Assembly (NCBI RefSeq): GCF_001939045.1 | Contig: NZ_MKIM01000033.1 | Span: forward strand, 218,123 to 282,122 | Reading direction: 5' to 3' | Length of the DNA stretch: 64,000 nucleotides | Source: Rhizobium oryziradicis | Lineage (GTDB): Bacteria; Pseudomonadota; Alphaproteobacteria; Rhizobiales; Rhizobiaceae | Part shown: positions 7,450 through 16,969 of the stretch, piece by piece | Layout of the letters: every line of letters starts with the position of its first letter | How positions within the stretch are numbered: position 1 is the stretch's first letter | Notes under the pieces: model-generated | Database searches by the model: none | Seen by the model: the letters and a program-made list of their open reading frames with translations, nothing else | What the model was told of the DNA's origin: nothing | Position numbers and translations under genes: made by a program

Positions 7450-9648
7450 CTATTGCGAAACGTTATTGGCAGCCAAAGGCACGGCTATCGATGCCGCCGC
7501 AGCCTCCACAACGTTATTGTTGCCATGCCGAACAACAACGGCATTGGAGGCAAGGTTCAAGCCTGCCGCTTTATATCCTTCGAGCAGTCGCTTGATACCT
7601 TCGCGTTTGATGACGCTGGGATTGCCCGGCCGTGACGTAAACTTGAACCGAATGACCATGGAATTTTCAGTGATGTCCTGAATGCCCTGCATTTTGAGCG
7701 GAAGGAGAAATTCGCTGCCGAATTCCGGGTGCTCCAGCAGACCCAGACCGACTTTCTTTGTCACTTTCCGGATGGTTTCCAGATCTGCATCGCGATCGAA
7801 GTGAAGCTCGAACTTAATCGTTCCCCAATCGCGGCTGAAATTTGTGACAGCAGCAATCTGGCCAAACGGAATGGTATGAATCGGCCCGTTCTGATGCCTC
7901 AACCTGACAGACCGAAGTGAGATTTGCTCGACTGTGCCTTTCAGCTTGCCCGTATCAATATATTCGCCAATGCGAAAAGCGTCTTCGGCCAGAAAGAAAA
8001 TGCCCGACACCACATCTTTGACCAAGGTTTGCGAACCAAAGGAAAGGGCAAGACCCAAAACGCCAAAACCCGCGATCATCGGTGCAACATCAACACCGAG
8101 GGACGACAAGGTGACAAGACAGGCAACGGAAATGACAGCACCGAGCACAAGATTTCGCACAACGGGCAAAATGGTTGAAAGACGGCTTGTTGTCTCCTCC
8201 GCTGCATCATCGTCCTGGCCCGGCAGTTTCACGCCTTTTTGCGGCGAAACGGCTTCAAAATACTTCCAGCAAAAGCTGCAAACAAACCAGCTGATGACAA
8301 TGGCGATGCCGAATTGACGGATATGGCTTAACCAATTGGCCGGCACCATGCCCGCACTTTCCAGCAGAGGCCGCCACAGCGTAATGATCAGCTGTATGCC
8401 GAGAATCCAGCAGGCTCCCACAAGCGGAACACGCATGGCCCAAAGCGATGCGGAAAACACGCAAGGTCCGTGCCTGGCGGCATGCTGATCACCAAAGTGG
8501 CGAAACAGGGCCGAAATGCCCAGGCCCAGTTTGGGCATTGCCAAGCACACCAATTGGCTTACTCCGGCGACACTGGCCCAAACCAGATTTTGGGATGTGC
8601 CAACAACAACAAAGCCGAGCAACCATATCAACAAGGCTGAAGCAGCAAAAAAATAAACAGTGGCCAAACCGGCGGCGCGCATCGGTCTATTGGGCTGCTT
8701 GCCAGCAAAAACGCTAGCAATATCCTTATGGCCCAAAGCCAGCCAGACAAGCTTATAGAGGGTGAGAACGGTGGAGCCGAGCAGATGCCACCCTTGCGCA
8801 GTCATGGGGTCTAGGCCGCGTGTATCAGCAAGACTGAGGAATGTTTCAATACAGCCGGAGAGCGTGCCAAAGCCAATTGTCATGGCCAGATGCCAGCGCG
8901 GATTGGCAATATCCAGCAAGGGACCGGAGGATGCGTTGCGGCAAAACAAAAGACGGGCGGCAGCCGTAAAAAAAGCCGTCATAACAATGATATGAAGCAG
9001 ACCGGCAGCAATATAGCGCGCAAACGGTGCACCGGCAAACGATTGATCCATGCTGTGCCGTGTTATCGCCCAAAACGCCAGCAGAGCACACAGATCGCCC
9101 ATCAGCCGCAATGCCGCAATCCAGGCTTTGGCAAGGGGTGAGTGATCGGATCGGGTATCAGACGTAAAGCGTCTGAAAAGCAGAATGAAACAAGCGGCCG
9201 CCGCAATGCCGAACAAAAATGAGGTTATGACACCGTAACCGGTATCGGTCAGGCTTGCCTCTTCGTTCGACAAGATAAGCCTGCTGTTATGAAAAGCGGC
9301 AGGTAGACCGTATAGACCGATAAGAGCAATGGAGGCCGCGCGTGTCACGGTGGCCTGGATGCTGCCATAGGCAGAGGCCATCATATCATTCTTCATGACG
9401 CCACCACCCGCCGCGACGATCGCAGGGGCAGCCGTTCCATCCCATGTGACAAGAACGGGCTTACCCGCCGCTCGGGCAGAGCCCAGAGACTCTCCAATCT
9501 GGCTCAAGGTTTGATCCGAAGAAACGGGGAGTGTAACCACATTCTCTGCGGCATAACCGGGCAATGAGTTCAATATCGAAAAGATCGCAGCCGCAAGCCA
9601 CACGATGACAACAAAGCCTTGGACTTGAGTTCGCACCCGCTCATACAT
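7450..9648 (-). CDS. large MscS-family mechanosensitive channel
   Basis: A 732-residue inner-membrane protein; the start at 9648 (MYERVRTQVQG) fits a signal-like first helix and a ribosome site AAGGCGG. Many hydrophobic helices occupy residues about 15-500. The MscS core is clear: GFGVLGLALSFGSQTLVKD is the pore-lining TM3, followed by VVSGIFFLAEDAFRIGEYID and the beta-domain IPFGQIAAVTNFSRDW. The extra N-terminal helices make it longer than minimal MscS (about 286 residues) and closer to the YbdG/YbiO/MscM-like class. Role: pressure release on hypo-osmotic shock. It is immediately downstream, by strand, of an IS6 remnant at 9701. Confidence 0.9.
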   Translation of the reverse strand: MYERVRTQVQGFVVIVWLAAAIFSILNSLPGYAAENVVTLPVSSDQTLSQIGESLGSARAAGKPVLVTWDGTAAPAIVAAGGGVMKNDMMASAYGSIQATVTRAASIALIGLYGLPAAFHNSRLILSNEEASLTDTGYGVITSFLFGIAAAACFILLFRRFTSDTRSDHSPLAKAWIAALRLMGDLCALLAFWAITRHSMDQSFAGAPFARYIAAGLLHIIVMTAFFTAAARLLFCRNASSGPLLDIANPRWHLAMTIGFGTLSGCIETFLSLADTRGLDPMTAQGWHLLGSTVLTLYKLVWLALGHKDIASVFAGKQPNRPMRAAGLATVYFFAASALLIWLLGFVVVGTSQNLVWASVAGVSQLVCLAMPKLGLGISALFRHFGDQHAARHGPCVFSASLWAMRVPLVGACWILGIQLIITLWRPLLESAGMVPANWLSHIRQFGIAIVISWFVCSFCWKYFEAVSPQKGVKLPGQDDDAAEETTSRLSTILPVVRNLVLGAVISVACLVTLSSLGVDVAPMIAGFGVLGLALSFGSQTLVKDVVSGIFFLAEDAFRIGEYIDTGKLKGTVEQISLRSVRLRHQNGPIHTIPFGQIAAVTNFSRDWGTIKFELHFDRDADLETIRKVTKKVGLGLLEHPEFGSEFLLPLKMQGIQDITENSMVIRFKFTSRPGNPSVIKREGIKRLLEGYKAAGLNLASNAVVVRHGNNNVVEAAAASIAVPLAANNVSQ

Positions 9649-9700
9649 GTTGCAGCACCGCCTTGATATATTTCTGCAAGAATCAATGCTGTACAATTTA

Positions 9701-10172
9701 CTAAACTCGATTGGACTTCAAATAATAAAGCAAGATTTTATTTGGATAACGAACAGTGATACCGGTCGTGTTGCGAAGTCCGAAGAGGCACGCAGGTAGA
9801 TTATTTTGGTCATTCACCGTCCAGCCGCCTGAAAAGCCGAAGCCGTTCTCCAACCACAGCATGGCCTCGAAACTGGCAATCGTTCGCCGCGCCGTGTTGA
9901 AGGATTGGAAGCCACGCTTTGCGAACATTTCTTCCAAGTCTCGATAGTTGAGCGGATAACGCAAATACCAACTGACTGCCAGCACGATCAGCCACGCCTC
10001 GAAATGCCGTCCCTTGAACCGCAGGACCGCGTAGCGAAATAATCCTTTGATTGGTGCTTCAACTTTTCGGCAGTGGCATTCAAAATCATGGGCTCGCTCC
10101 GCAATTTTCGAAGCAGCAAATTCCATGCATATGGGCAACATACGGTTAAGATCGAAAATTTGCGACAGGCCC
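9701..10172 (-). pseudogene. internally deleted IS6-family transposase with its left terminus
   Basis: The 161-residue reading frame begins with an IS6 N-terminus (KGLFRYAVLRFKGRHFEAW and SWYLRYPLNYRDLEEMFAKR) and then jumps, in frame, to the far C-terminal part (SFNTARRTIASFEAMLWLE). The whole DDE catalytic core, about 100 residues in a normal IS6 transposase of roughly 230-240, is missing. Upstream on the minus strand, 10172-10130 carries the IS6-type end CCTGTCGCAAATTTTCG followed by CTTAAC and the first codons. The protein cannot transpose. It marks the left border of the glycan cassette. Confidence 0.75.
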
Positions 10173-10216
10173 GTCCGAAGTACCAAACAAGCGTCTTAAG
10201 TTCGAAACGAATAAGA

Positions 10217-10245
10217 TTGAAATTTCTAAGAAAAATTTGTAAGTA
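10217..10245 (+). promoter_or_regulatory. weak candidate promoter for the glycan cassette
   Basis: TTGAAA (10217-10222), 17 bases, TAAGTA (10240-10245), in an AT-rich stretch 35 bases before the first gene. The -10 match is poor; a TATGAT four bases later is an alternative. Confidence 0.3.
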
Positions 10246-10279
10246 TGATTGTCAGAAATAAAAAGAGAAATGCTCGTGA

Positions 10280-11287
10280 ATGCGCTGGATTATCCATATC
10301 GGAGCCCCCAAAACCGGATCCACGGCGATCCAGCGTTTTCTATTTGAAAACAGGGCCATGCTGATTGAGCATGGCATACTTTACCCTGAAGTCAGCATCC
10401 GAGGGTTCGGCCACCACGATCTGGCTTTTCTTTTGCATGGCCAGTATGCCAAATGGGCCACGCCTCAAGATCGTAGCTTAACAGATCTGCGTGACATTTT
10501 GCGCGGTATAGTTCTACCGTCAGCCGCTACGACGATACTGTTAAGCAGTGAAAATTTCTATGTCTATCCAAAGCCTAGCGCTCTGCGATCTTTGCTCGTG
10601 GAAGCTGGACTGCATTCCAGTGATGAGATTGTGATCGTATGCTACGTACGCCGTCAAGATGATGCGCATGTTTCATGGTATAATCAGTCGGTAAAGGCAC
10701 AGGGAAATACGAGCAGTTTGAATACAACCATCATCCGCGAGCATGGTTTGTGGGACTATGCAACGCGATTGCAGCCATGGGCAGATGAGTTCGGCATCAA
10801 TTCCATACTGGTGCGTGACTACACGCCATTCAGTCAGAGAACCGCAGATATTCGTGATGACTTCCTGGCTATTCTCGGTGCAGACCGTGATCGGTTTCAC
10901 CTGCCTGCAGGCAGGGAAAACGAACGGGTTAATCGTGATATATTGGCATTTCAGCGCTGGGTAAACCATCTCCCTCTCTCGGCGAAAAAAAAACGGCGTT
11001 ACCACAAACAACTGATCGAATTAACCGCAGCAAGTGAAGGCGCGCAGTTTTTTGACGACACACCGCTCCTGTCTTTAGCTGCTCGCGAGACATTATTGGC
11101 GTCTTATGCCGCAAGCAATGCCGTTTTGGCCAAGATGTATCTGAAGCAAGAAACAATATTCGACCCTCTGGAAGAAAAAGACATCGCCGCGGGAACAGCG
11201 CTCTCAGGGCTGACGATCCGAAAAATTTTTCGTATCCTTGCTTGGATCGCCGGTTTCCGTAATTCTTTTCAAACCATTCCCCGGTGA
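10280..11287 (+). CDS. sulfotransferase-like protein (PAPS-binding P-loop)
   Basis: A 335-residue cytosolic protein opening with IHIGAPKTGSTAIQRFL, the 5'-phosphosulfate-binding loop of carbohydrate sulfotransferases, and containing IVCYVRRQDDAHVSWYNQ, the region with the 3'-phosphate-binding Arg and Ser (Arg-x(n)-Ser). These enzymes transfer sulfate from PAPS to sugar hydroxyls, but several bacterial members of this group are uncharacterised. First gene of a six-gene block with tiny gaps or overlaps that otherwise encodes sugar-modifying functions, so decoration of a surface polysaccharide is the likely role. It overlaps or abuts the next gene (stop at 11287, next ATG at 11293). Its AT-rich leader next to an IS6 end suggests acquisition by transfer. 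Confidence 0.7.
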   Translation: MRWIIHIGAPKTGSTAIQRFLFENRAMLIEHGILYPEVSIRGFGHHDLAFLLHGQYAKWATPQDRSLTDLRDILRGIVLPSAATTILLSSENFYVYPKPSALRSLLVEAGLHSSDEIVIVCYVRRQDDAHVSWYNQSVKAQGNTSSLNTTIIREHGLWDYATRLQPWADEFGINSILVRDYTPFSQRTADIRDDFLAILGADRDRFHLPAGRENERVNRDILAFQRWVNHLPLSAKKKRRYHKQLIELTAASEGAQFFDDTPLLSLAARETLLASYAASNAVLAKMYLKQETIFDPLEEKDIAAGTALSGLTIRKIFRILAWIAGFRNSFQTIPR

Positions 11288-11292
11288 GGAAC

Positions 11293-11988
11293 ATGTCAGA
11301 AGACAGCAGCCTTTATCCAACGAAACATCATCCCGAATCCTGCGATCCCGATGACATTTGGCGGCAGGTCGGCCGAACGACGTCGGGTAAACCTGTATCG
11401 TCCGATCAGATAGATCTTATCGTTAACGCCGCGAAGCAAAGGCTTTCCTTGAGCGAAGACGATATCCTGCTCGACCTCTGCTGTGGCAATGGTGCTTTGA
11501 CCACTCACTTGTTTCAAAAATGTGCCGGTGGGCTTGGAGTGGACTATTCAGAATTCCTTATCGACGTCGCAAATCAGCGTTTCGTGAAAAGAGAATCTGA
11601 AGCCTATCTGCTGTATGATGCCCTGCATTACCTTCGCGCAGAAAATTGGCCAGATCGGTTTACAAAGGTTATGTGTTATGGGGCATTCCCCTATTTTCCG
11701 GCCAAAGCAGCGTGTGAGATGCTAACGCAGATCAAGGACCGTTTTGCGAATGTCAGCACCGTCTTTCTTGGACAATTACCAGACAAGACGCGCATATCGG
11801 CGTTCTACAGAGAGGGAATTCCGGCAGGCATTGAGGATAATCCAGGCGGAAAATTGGGAATGTGGCGCACGCCCGAAGAGATGATCGATCTAGCGAAAGC
11901 GGCAGGATGGAAGGCTGACTGCATCCGGATGCCGGACGCATTCTTTGCTGCACATTATCGCTTCGATGCCATTCTCACCCGTATTTAG
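11293..11988 (+). CDS. SAM-dependent methyltransferase, class I
   Basis: A 231-residue enzyme with motif I ILLDLCCGNGALTTHL (residues about 56-71) and the acidic end of beta2, GLGVDYSEFLIDVA, followed by a motif-II-like MCYGAFPYF. Start at ATG 11293 is preferred over an overlapping GTG at 11284 because GGTGAGGA precedes it. It probably methylates a sugar or lipid-linked intermediate, judged from its position between a sulfotransferase-like gene and two sugar aminotransferases. Substrate unknown. Confidence 0.8.
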   Translation: MSEDSSLYPTKHHPESCDPDDIWRQVGRTTSGKPVSSDQIDLIVNAAKQRLSLSEDDILLDLCCGNGALTTHLFQKCAGGLGVDYSEFLIDVANQRFVKRESEAYLLYDALHYLRAENWPDRFTKVMCYGAFPYFPAKAACEMLTQIKDRFANVSTVFLGQLPDKTRISAFYREGIPAGIEDNPGGKLGMWRTPEEMIDLAKAAGWKADCIRMPDAFFAAHYRFDAILTRI

Positions 11989-12014
11989 ACGATCGCTGAT
12001 GTTGAGCACGACCA

Positions 12015-13214
12015 ATGAACCTGACTGAAAAAACTGAGGATTTTGGACTGTTTGGCGGCCGGCCATTATTTCCGGAAGCCCGAACAACAGGTCAATTGGC
12101 AAACCGTGATCCCAACGCATTTTTTGCGATGATGTCTGGTGCTTTTGACCGTCGCCGGTTGAGCAATCAGGGGCCGCTTGTTGCGGAATTGGAAACGCAA
12201 CTGAAAGTGCTTCATGGCACCAAACATGCCATCGCTGTCGCCAATGCCTGCTTTGCTCTCATTCTATCGATGCGTGCGCTCGCCAAACCCGGAGCACATC
12301 GGGTGGTTATGCCTTCGTTTACCTTTCGCGGACTACCGCATCTGGTCCGTTGGGCAGGGTTGGAACCTAAATATTGTGATGTCGATCCCGTTCATCACAC
12401 TCTCGCTCCCGAAGCTCTCGCACGTGCGATGGGGCCAGATGTCGCACTTGTACTGGCGGTCGATACCGCCAGCGCGCTTTGCGACATTGATGCTCTTGAG
12501 GCAATTACCCGATCTGCAGGTGTCTCTCTTCTTCTCGATTCCGTTTACGGCATCGGTGGCAGCTATGGTGAAGATCCTGTCGGTTCCCGCGGTGATGCGG
12601 CGGTATTCAGCCTCCATGCCACCAAGTTGTTAAACGGCTTCGAGGGTGGATATCTAACGACCAACGACGACAATCTAGCTGCCACGATGCTCCGTCAGCG
12701 GAACTTTGGCATAGGCGAAAGTGCGTTGATTGAGGACTGGGGGCTCAATGCAAAGCTTAACGAGATTCATGCCGCGCAGGCTCTTGCCAATCTGCCACAT
12801 ATCAATTGCGTCATGAGCGACAATCGGGCTCGCTTCGAGGCCTATCAAGACGCTTTTCGGGATATTTCATGGGTGAACTTTGCCGACTACAGCCGCTCGC
12901 CAGGCAACTACAGCCTCGTTCTGCTGCAAGTAGGCCCAACGTCACCATATAGCCGCGATGATCTTATCAGGCTTTTACGTGCGGAGAACGCTTTGGTTCG
13001 CTCATATTACTCCCCTCCCTTGCATTGGGTTGATCAGCAAACTCCTCGTGTGACGAACTTGCCCGCCACCGACAAAATTTCGCGGGAGTTTATTCAGATG
13101 CCTGTCGGTGACCACACATCGATAGAGGATATTTGGCGATTGGGAGATTTTTTCAGGAGGCTCGATCGGCAGAGGATGAGTATCACAACGCGCATGATGA
13201 ACGTGCTTTCATGA
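12015..13214 (+). CDS. DegT/DnrJ/EryC1/StrS-family PLP aminotransferase 1
   Basis: A 399-residue PLP enzyme. The family landmarks are GPLVAELETQLK near residue 55, the cofactor-loop region AVANACFALILSM, MPSFTFRG, and FSLHATKLLNGFEGGY, in which the Lys forms the Schiff base. Members transfer an amino group from Glu or Gln to a keto sugar nucleotide (for example to make 4-amino-4,6-dideoxy sugars) or act as dehydratases. The next gene overlaps by ATGA and encodes a second member of the same family, so two different amino-transfer or related steps, or a heteromeric enzyme, are likely. Confidence 0.88.
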   Translation: MNLTEKTEDFGLFGGRPLFPEARTTGQLANRDPNAFFAMMSGAFDRRRLSNQGPLVAELETQLKVLHGTKHAIAVANACFALILSMRALAKPGAHRVVMPSFTFRGLPHLVRWAGLEPKYCDVDPVHHTLAPEALARAMGPDVALVLAVDTASALCDIDALEAITRSAGVSLLLDSVYGIGGSYGEDPVGSRGDAAVFSLHATKLLNGFEGGYLTTNDDNLAATMLRQRNFGIGESALIEDWGLNAKLNEIHAAQALANLPHINCVMSDNRARFEAYQDAFRDISWVNFADYSRSPGNYSLVLLQVGPTSPYSRDDLIRLLRAENALVRSYYSPPLHWVDQQTPRVTNLPATDKISREFIQMPVGDHTSIEDIWRLGDFFRRLDRQRMSITTRMMNVLS

Positions 13215-14332
13215 AGGAAATTTTGTCCCCACTGCATGTTGGACAGATGAATCTACCATCCAATGAAGCATTTCGAGCTGCTTTCGAAGGAATTTTCGCA
13301 CGTCGTCACTATGCCAATCACGGCCCCTTGGAACAGCACCTCGATAAGGCTTTAGCGGAACACTTTCAGGTTCGTCATGCCATCAGTGTGGTGAATGGAA
13401 CCGTGGCGCTAATCCTCTTGCTCAAGGCGCTCGACATTCAGGGGGAAGTTATTACCCCTGCATTCACTTTCTCGGCTACTGCGCAATCATTGCTGTGGGC
13501 TGGCCTAAAGCCGGTTTTCTGTGACGTGAATGTCGAGAGCCAGATGTTGACAGCGGCAGGCGTCACAAAAGCAATCACCCCGGCAACCGTCGCGATTTTG
13601 GGTGTGCACATCTGGGGTAGAGCTTGTGATCCGATAGCTTTGGAAGAATTGGCCGCAGAGCGTGGCCTGAAGCTTATTTTCGATGCGGCCCATGCTACGT
13701 CGTGCACCTTCGCAGGGCGACGTATCGGAGGCTTTGGCGATGCCGAGATATTTTCCTTTCATGCCACCAAAGTGTTGAATGGAGCGGAGGGCGGATGCAT
13801 TACGACCAATAATGATGCTTTGGCCGCACGGCTGCGCGTGATGCGAAGTTTCCACGATGGTACTGGAGACCCCTCCGGCCTCTTGCGTATGAACGCTAAG
13901 ATGTCGGAAGCCCAAGCCGCAATGACACTGCTAGGGCTTGATGCTATCGATGGATTCATCGCCGAAAATCGCGCGCGATATGAGCGTTATCGCAAGAACC
14001 TCGCACACATCCCAGGTATCCGTTTCCTGCATCACGAGGGCTACGGCGAGAACAATTATCAATATGTTGTGTCACAAATCGACGCGCAGGCCTTCGGTTT
14101 AACGTGCGACGCCTTAAGCAATGCGCTCCAAGCTCGGAACGTTCTTGTTCGCCGTTATTTTTCACCTGGGCTCCATAAGAGTCCACCATTTTCGGAGGAG
14201 AGGTGGAACTTGCCTGTCACTGATGATCTGTGCCGTTCTCTCCTCCAGTTCCCGTCCGGACAGGTGATCAACCTAGAGGATGTCGACGCAGTTTGCTCCC
14301 TGGTGCGTTCGCTTCAGGCTGGCACGCTATGA
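13211..14332 (+). CDS. DegT/DnrJ/EryC1/StrS-family PLP aminotransferase 2
   Basis: A 373-residue protein from the ATG at 13211, which overlaps the previous stop as ATGA; upstream in-frame Met codons lie inside the preceding gene. Landmarks: YANHGPLEQHLDKAL, VVNGTVALILLLKAL, TPAFTFSATAQSLLWAG, and FSFHATKVLNGAEGG with the Schiff-base Lys. It shares the fold with its neighbour but differs through most of its length, so it is a diverged paralogue, not a recent duplication. Probable role: second amination or isomerising step in making an amino sugar for the surface glycan. Confidence 0.88.
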   Translation: MKEILSPLHVGQMNLPSNEAFRAAFEGIFARRHYANHGPLEQHLDKALAEHFQVRHAISVVNGTVALILLLKALDIQGEVITPAFTFSATAQSLLWAGLKPVFCDVNVESQMLTAAGVTKAITPATVAILGVHIWGRACDPIALEELAAERGLKLIFDAAHATSCTFAGRRIGGFGDAEIFSFHATKVLNGAEGGCITTNNDALAARLRVMRSFHDGTGDPSGLLRMNAKMSEAQAAMTLLGLDAIDGFIAENRARYERYRKNLAHIPGIRFLHHEGYGENNYQYVVSQIDAQAFGLTCDALSNALQARNVLVRRYFSPGLHKSPPFSEERWNLPVTDDLCRSLLQFPSGQVINLEDVDAVCSLVRSLQAGTL

Positions 14333-15042
14333 TATTGGGCGTAATGCAGCCCTACTTCTTTCCCTACCTTGGCCATTTTCAGCTGATCATGGCGACGGAT
14401 CGATGGGTTGTTTTCGATCTTGTCCGATACAATCGCAAGAGTTGGATGAACCGCAATCGCATCTTGCACCCTACGGACGGATGGCAATATGTGAGCGTTC
14501 CCGTAAGTGGACCGCAAGACCAATTGGTGAGCGCCGTTACCATGGTCGACCCCGACGCCGCGCTGCGACGTATTCAAGGACAGTTGGAACACTATCGCGG
14601 AAAAGCGCCCTACTTCCACGTCGTTCGCGACTTGGTCGACGCCGCCTTTGCGCGAACCAAAGGTGGCAAGCTGCGTGACCTCAACATACAAACACTCTCT
14701 GTTGTCTGCGAGTTTTTGAACATCAGATTCGATTGGTGTATCGGATCGGAACTTGACCTTGATCTTTCCGGAGTTCAGCATGCAGGACAATGGGCGCTTG
14801 AGATTGCGGATGCCTTGAATTGCGTGCGCTACATCAACCCACCAGGTGGCAGGGATATCTTTCGTGTGGACGAGTGGACCGCTAAAGGCATTGAGTTGCG
14901 TTTTATCAATCCTCCCGTTTTTCAATATCCAACAGGTCCTTACGAATACATAGAAAATCTTTCAATACTCGATGTATTGATGTGGAACAAGCGAGAATCA
15001 GTAAGAGAATTTATTGCCGGAAACATTCACGTAACAGAATAA
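14329..15042 (+). CDS. WbqC-family protein
   Basis: A 237-residue protein starting MILGVMQPYFFPYLGHFQLI, the signature N-terminus of the WbqC-like family (PF08889), with WMNRNRIL and PVSGPQDQ further on. The ATG at 14329 overlaps the preceding stop as ATGA. WbqC-like proteins occur in O-antigen and capsule clusters beside DegT-type aminotransferases; their reaction is unproven, although acyl or amide-forming roles have been proposed for neighbours. Its presence strongly supports the view that the block makes a modified amino sugar. Confidence 0.85.
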   Translation: MILGVMQPYFFPYLGHFQLIMATDRWVVFDLVRYNRKSWMNRNRILHPTDGWQYVSVPVSGPQDQLVSAVTMVDPDAALRRIQGQLEHYRGKAPYFHVVRDLVDAAFARTKGGKLRDLNIQTLSVVCEFLNIRFDWCIGSELDLDLSGVQHAGQWALEIADALNCVRYINPPGGRDIFRVDEWTAKGIELRFINPPVFQYPTGPYEYIENLSILDVLMWNKRESVREFIAGNIHVTE

Positions 15043-15071
15043 TATCTGGATACCGAAAAGAGGGTGGATAC

Positions 15072-16784
15072 GTGTTTAAAAAAATCATTCGCTTGTTGCG
15101 CGGGACCAGCGATCATGACGTTTCCGAAGATTTTAATCCTGACTTTTATAAATCCCTCTACTCGGACTTGAATGGCGAGGACCCACTTATCCATTGGCGG
15201 CAGCAAGGACGGCGAGAAGGGCGTATTGGTAACATTCCGACGGAACTCCCCGCTTTTGATCCAGATTATTATCTTTCTCGGTACTCCGATGTCGGTATTG
15301 CCGGGGTAGACCCGTTTCATCATTGGCTGCGTTTTGGTCGGCTTGAGGGTCGGGTCGCTGCTTGGCCCGCGGATCAAGAGGGAAACTTTCCACGCTTGCG
15401 CCAAATGATCGAGCAATATAATTTTTTCGATCGGGAAACCTATCTCGCCAACTATCTAGAAGATATCTCCGAGGGACACGACCCCCTTGATTATTATATT
15501 TCTGTTGGCCAGCATAACAGTCATAAGCCAAACAATATTTTTGATCCTCTTATTTATTTGCTGAATTATCCGGATGCCCATTATCTCGGACCGGTGCTAC
15601 ATTATCTAGAAAGACTGAGGAATGGTGAGGCGTCCATTGGAGACTTGTGTTACGCTTCTGTCTTTTCAGATATTCGTCAACAGATAAGCTGGCCGGGCTT
15701 CAATGTTCAATCGCAAGAATTAAAGGATCGCGATCGAAATCAGGGGATCGAACAATCCGAGGCTTTTGCCCAAGAGCAGGTATTGGAGTTCACGATTGAC
15801 GACAAAAAGTATAGTCTTGTTGCGCCGTCTGCGGATGATTTATTTAACCGAATACGGGATGATCAAGCTTTTGCCCTATCCCGATTGCCACACGGCTTCT
15901 GGGATGGGCTCCTGTACTTAAGTCATGCGCGCGATACTGTAACAGCTAAGATTGCTGTTCTTGCTCCAAAGCTGCAATTGTCTGATGATGATCTTGATCG
16001 GCTAGCAGAGAGGGCTTGTGACACCATTTTGCCGGAGATGGGGATTTATCAGGAGAATTTTCTCCGTGAATTGTTTAATGAAACGACGAGCAGTGAAGTG
16101 AGTAAGGATCACCTCCGCTCGGTGTCCTTCAAATGGCAGCCGACTGTGGAAAATCGAGTATTTGGCCGTACCGATACAATGGGTGGCATGGAGCTCGATC
16201 AACTGAAATTCTTCTCAAAATATTTCAAGCCCGAACATTCCGTCTTCGAAGCAATGATTTGGAAACGTTGGGTATTTTCTGGTGACGTGATGCGATTGCC
16301 AGTCGAAGCCCGCGATAGGCCCGTTGTGCTGGTAGGCCCTGAACGTATGGCGGAATTGGGTATGCGATGGAAATTGCCATGGTTCTCCCACGTCACGATA
16401 CCTCTCATAAATCATGAGCGGCGCTATAGAAGTTATGAGCTACGCTATAGCATCCTGGAACAATGCAAAGATGCGGTGCAAGTCGCAAAAGCACTCGCTA
16501 TTGAGAATGGAACAAAGAAGCCTCTGATTGTCTTTCAGGGTGGCTCATTTGCCTATTGGCTGATCGCGCGACTGCACAAATGGGATCCTAGTGTGTTCTA
16601 TCTCGACTTCGGGCAATCCTTACATATCTGGTTTCTAGACAACCCCGAAGTCTTGGCCCCATGGTTGACATTCCATCCAAGGCTCATCATGGAAAATTGT
16701 AAACTTGATGAATTTTACGAGGGTTTAGGTATTCATTTGGCAGCACCTTTTGGCCTCTCCATGTCAGATGAACGGGAACTTTAA
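15072..16784 (+). CDS. repeat-containing protein with GT-D-like C-terminal domain, glycan assembly
   Basis: A 570-residue protein from GTG 15072, preceded by AAGAGGGTGG. After a basic start (VFKKIIRLLRG), residues about 18-215 hold four imperfect repeats of the form F-D-P-x-x-Y-L-x-x-Y-x-D ... D-P-x-x-H/Y-x-x-x-x-G-x-x-E-G-R (for instance AFDPDYYLSRYSDVG and HHWLRFGRLEGR). Such repeats accompany glycosyltransferases in rhizobial polysaccharide loci. The C-terminal 200 residues contain RPVVLVGPERMAELG, IPLINHERRYRSYE and IVFQGGSFAYWLIARL then FYLDFGQSLHIW, which reads like the second half of a GT-D (DUF1792) glycosyltransferase. No signal peptide. Function as a glycosyltransferase is an inference; last gene of the cassette. 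Confidence 0.55.
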   Translation: MFKKIIRLLRGTSDHDVSEDFNPDFYKSLYSDLNGEDPLIHWRQQGRREGRIGNIPTELPAFDPDYYLSRYSDVGIAGVDPFHHWLRFGRLEGRVAAWPADQEGNFPRLRQMIEQYNFFDRETYLANYLEDISEGHDPLDYYISVGQHNSHKPNNIFDPLIYLLNYPDAHYLGPVLHYLERLRNGEASIGDLCYASVFSDIRQQISWPGFNVQSQELKDRDRNQGIEQSEAFAQEQVLEFTIDDKKYSLVAPSADDLFNRIRDDQAFALSRLPHGFWDGLLYLSHARDTVTAKIAVLAPKLQLSDDDLDRLAERACDTILPEMGIYQENFLRELFNETTSSEVSKDHLRSVSFKWQPTVENRVFGRTDTMGGMELDQLKFFSKYFKPEHSVFEAMIWKRWVFSGDVMRLPVEARDRPVVLVGPERMAELGMRWKLPWFSHVTIPLINHERRYRSYELRYSILEQCKDAVQVAKALAIENGTKKPLIVFQGGSFAYWLIARLHKWDPSVFYLDFGQSLHIWFLDNPEVLAPWLTFHPRLIMENCKLDEFYEGLGIHLAAPFGLSMSDEREL

Positions 16785-16870
16785 CAGCATTCTAGCCCCT
16801 GAATATTAAAGGGCACAGATATGACTTTGTTGCAGCGATCCCCATATTCCTGCGATCAGCCGACCATTTG

Positions 16871-16930
16871 GGCCTGTCGCAAATTTTCGCGCTTAACCCT
16901 ATGCTGACCATCTGAAGAGTAATTCCGCCA
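16871..16930 (+). mobile_element. solo IS6-family end (remnant), right border of glycan cassette
   Basis: CCTGTCGCAAATTTTCGCGC, then TTAACCCTATGCTGACCAT, matches the IS6-type end at 10172 (inverted) and at 3929. The first transposase codons are already degenerate (a stop follows the CTGACCATC). No transposase remains. Confidence 0.6.
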
Positions 16931-16969
16931 GTAGGTAGTGCTGTCTGCAAAAATGTTTGCGACACGCCC

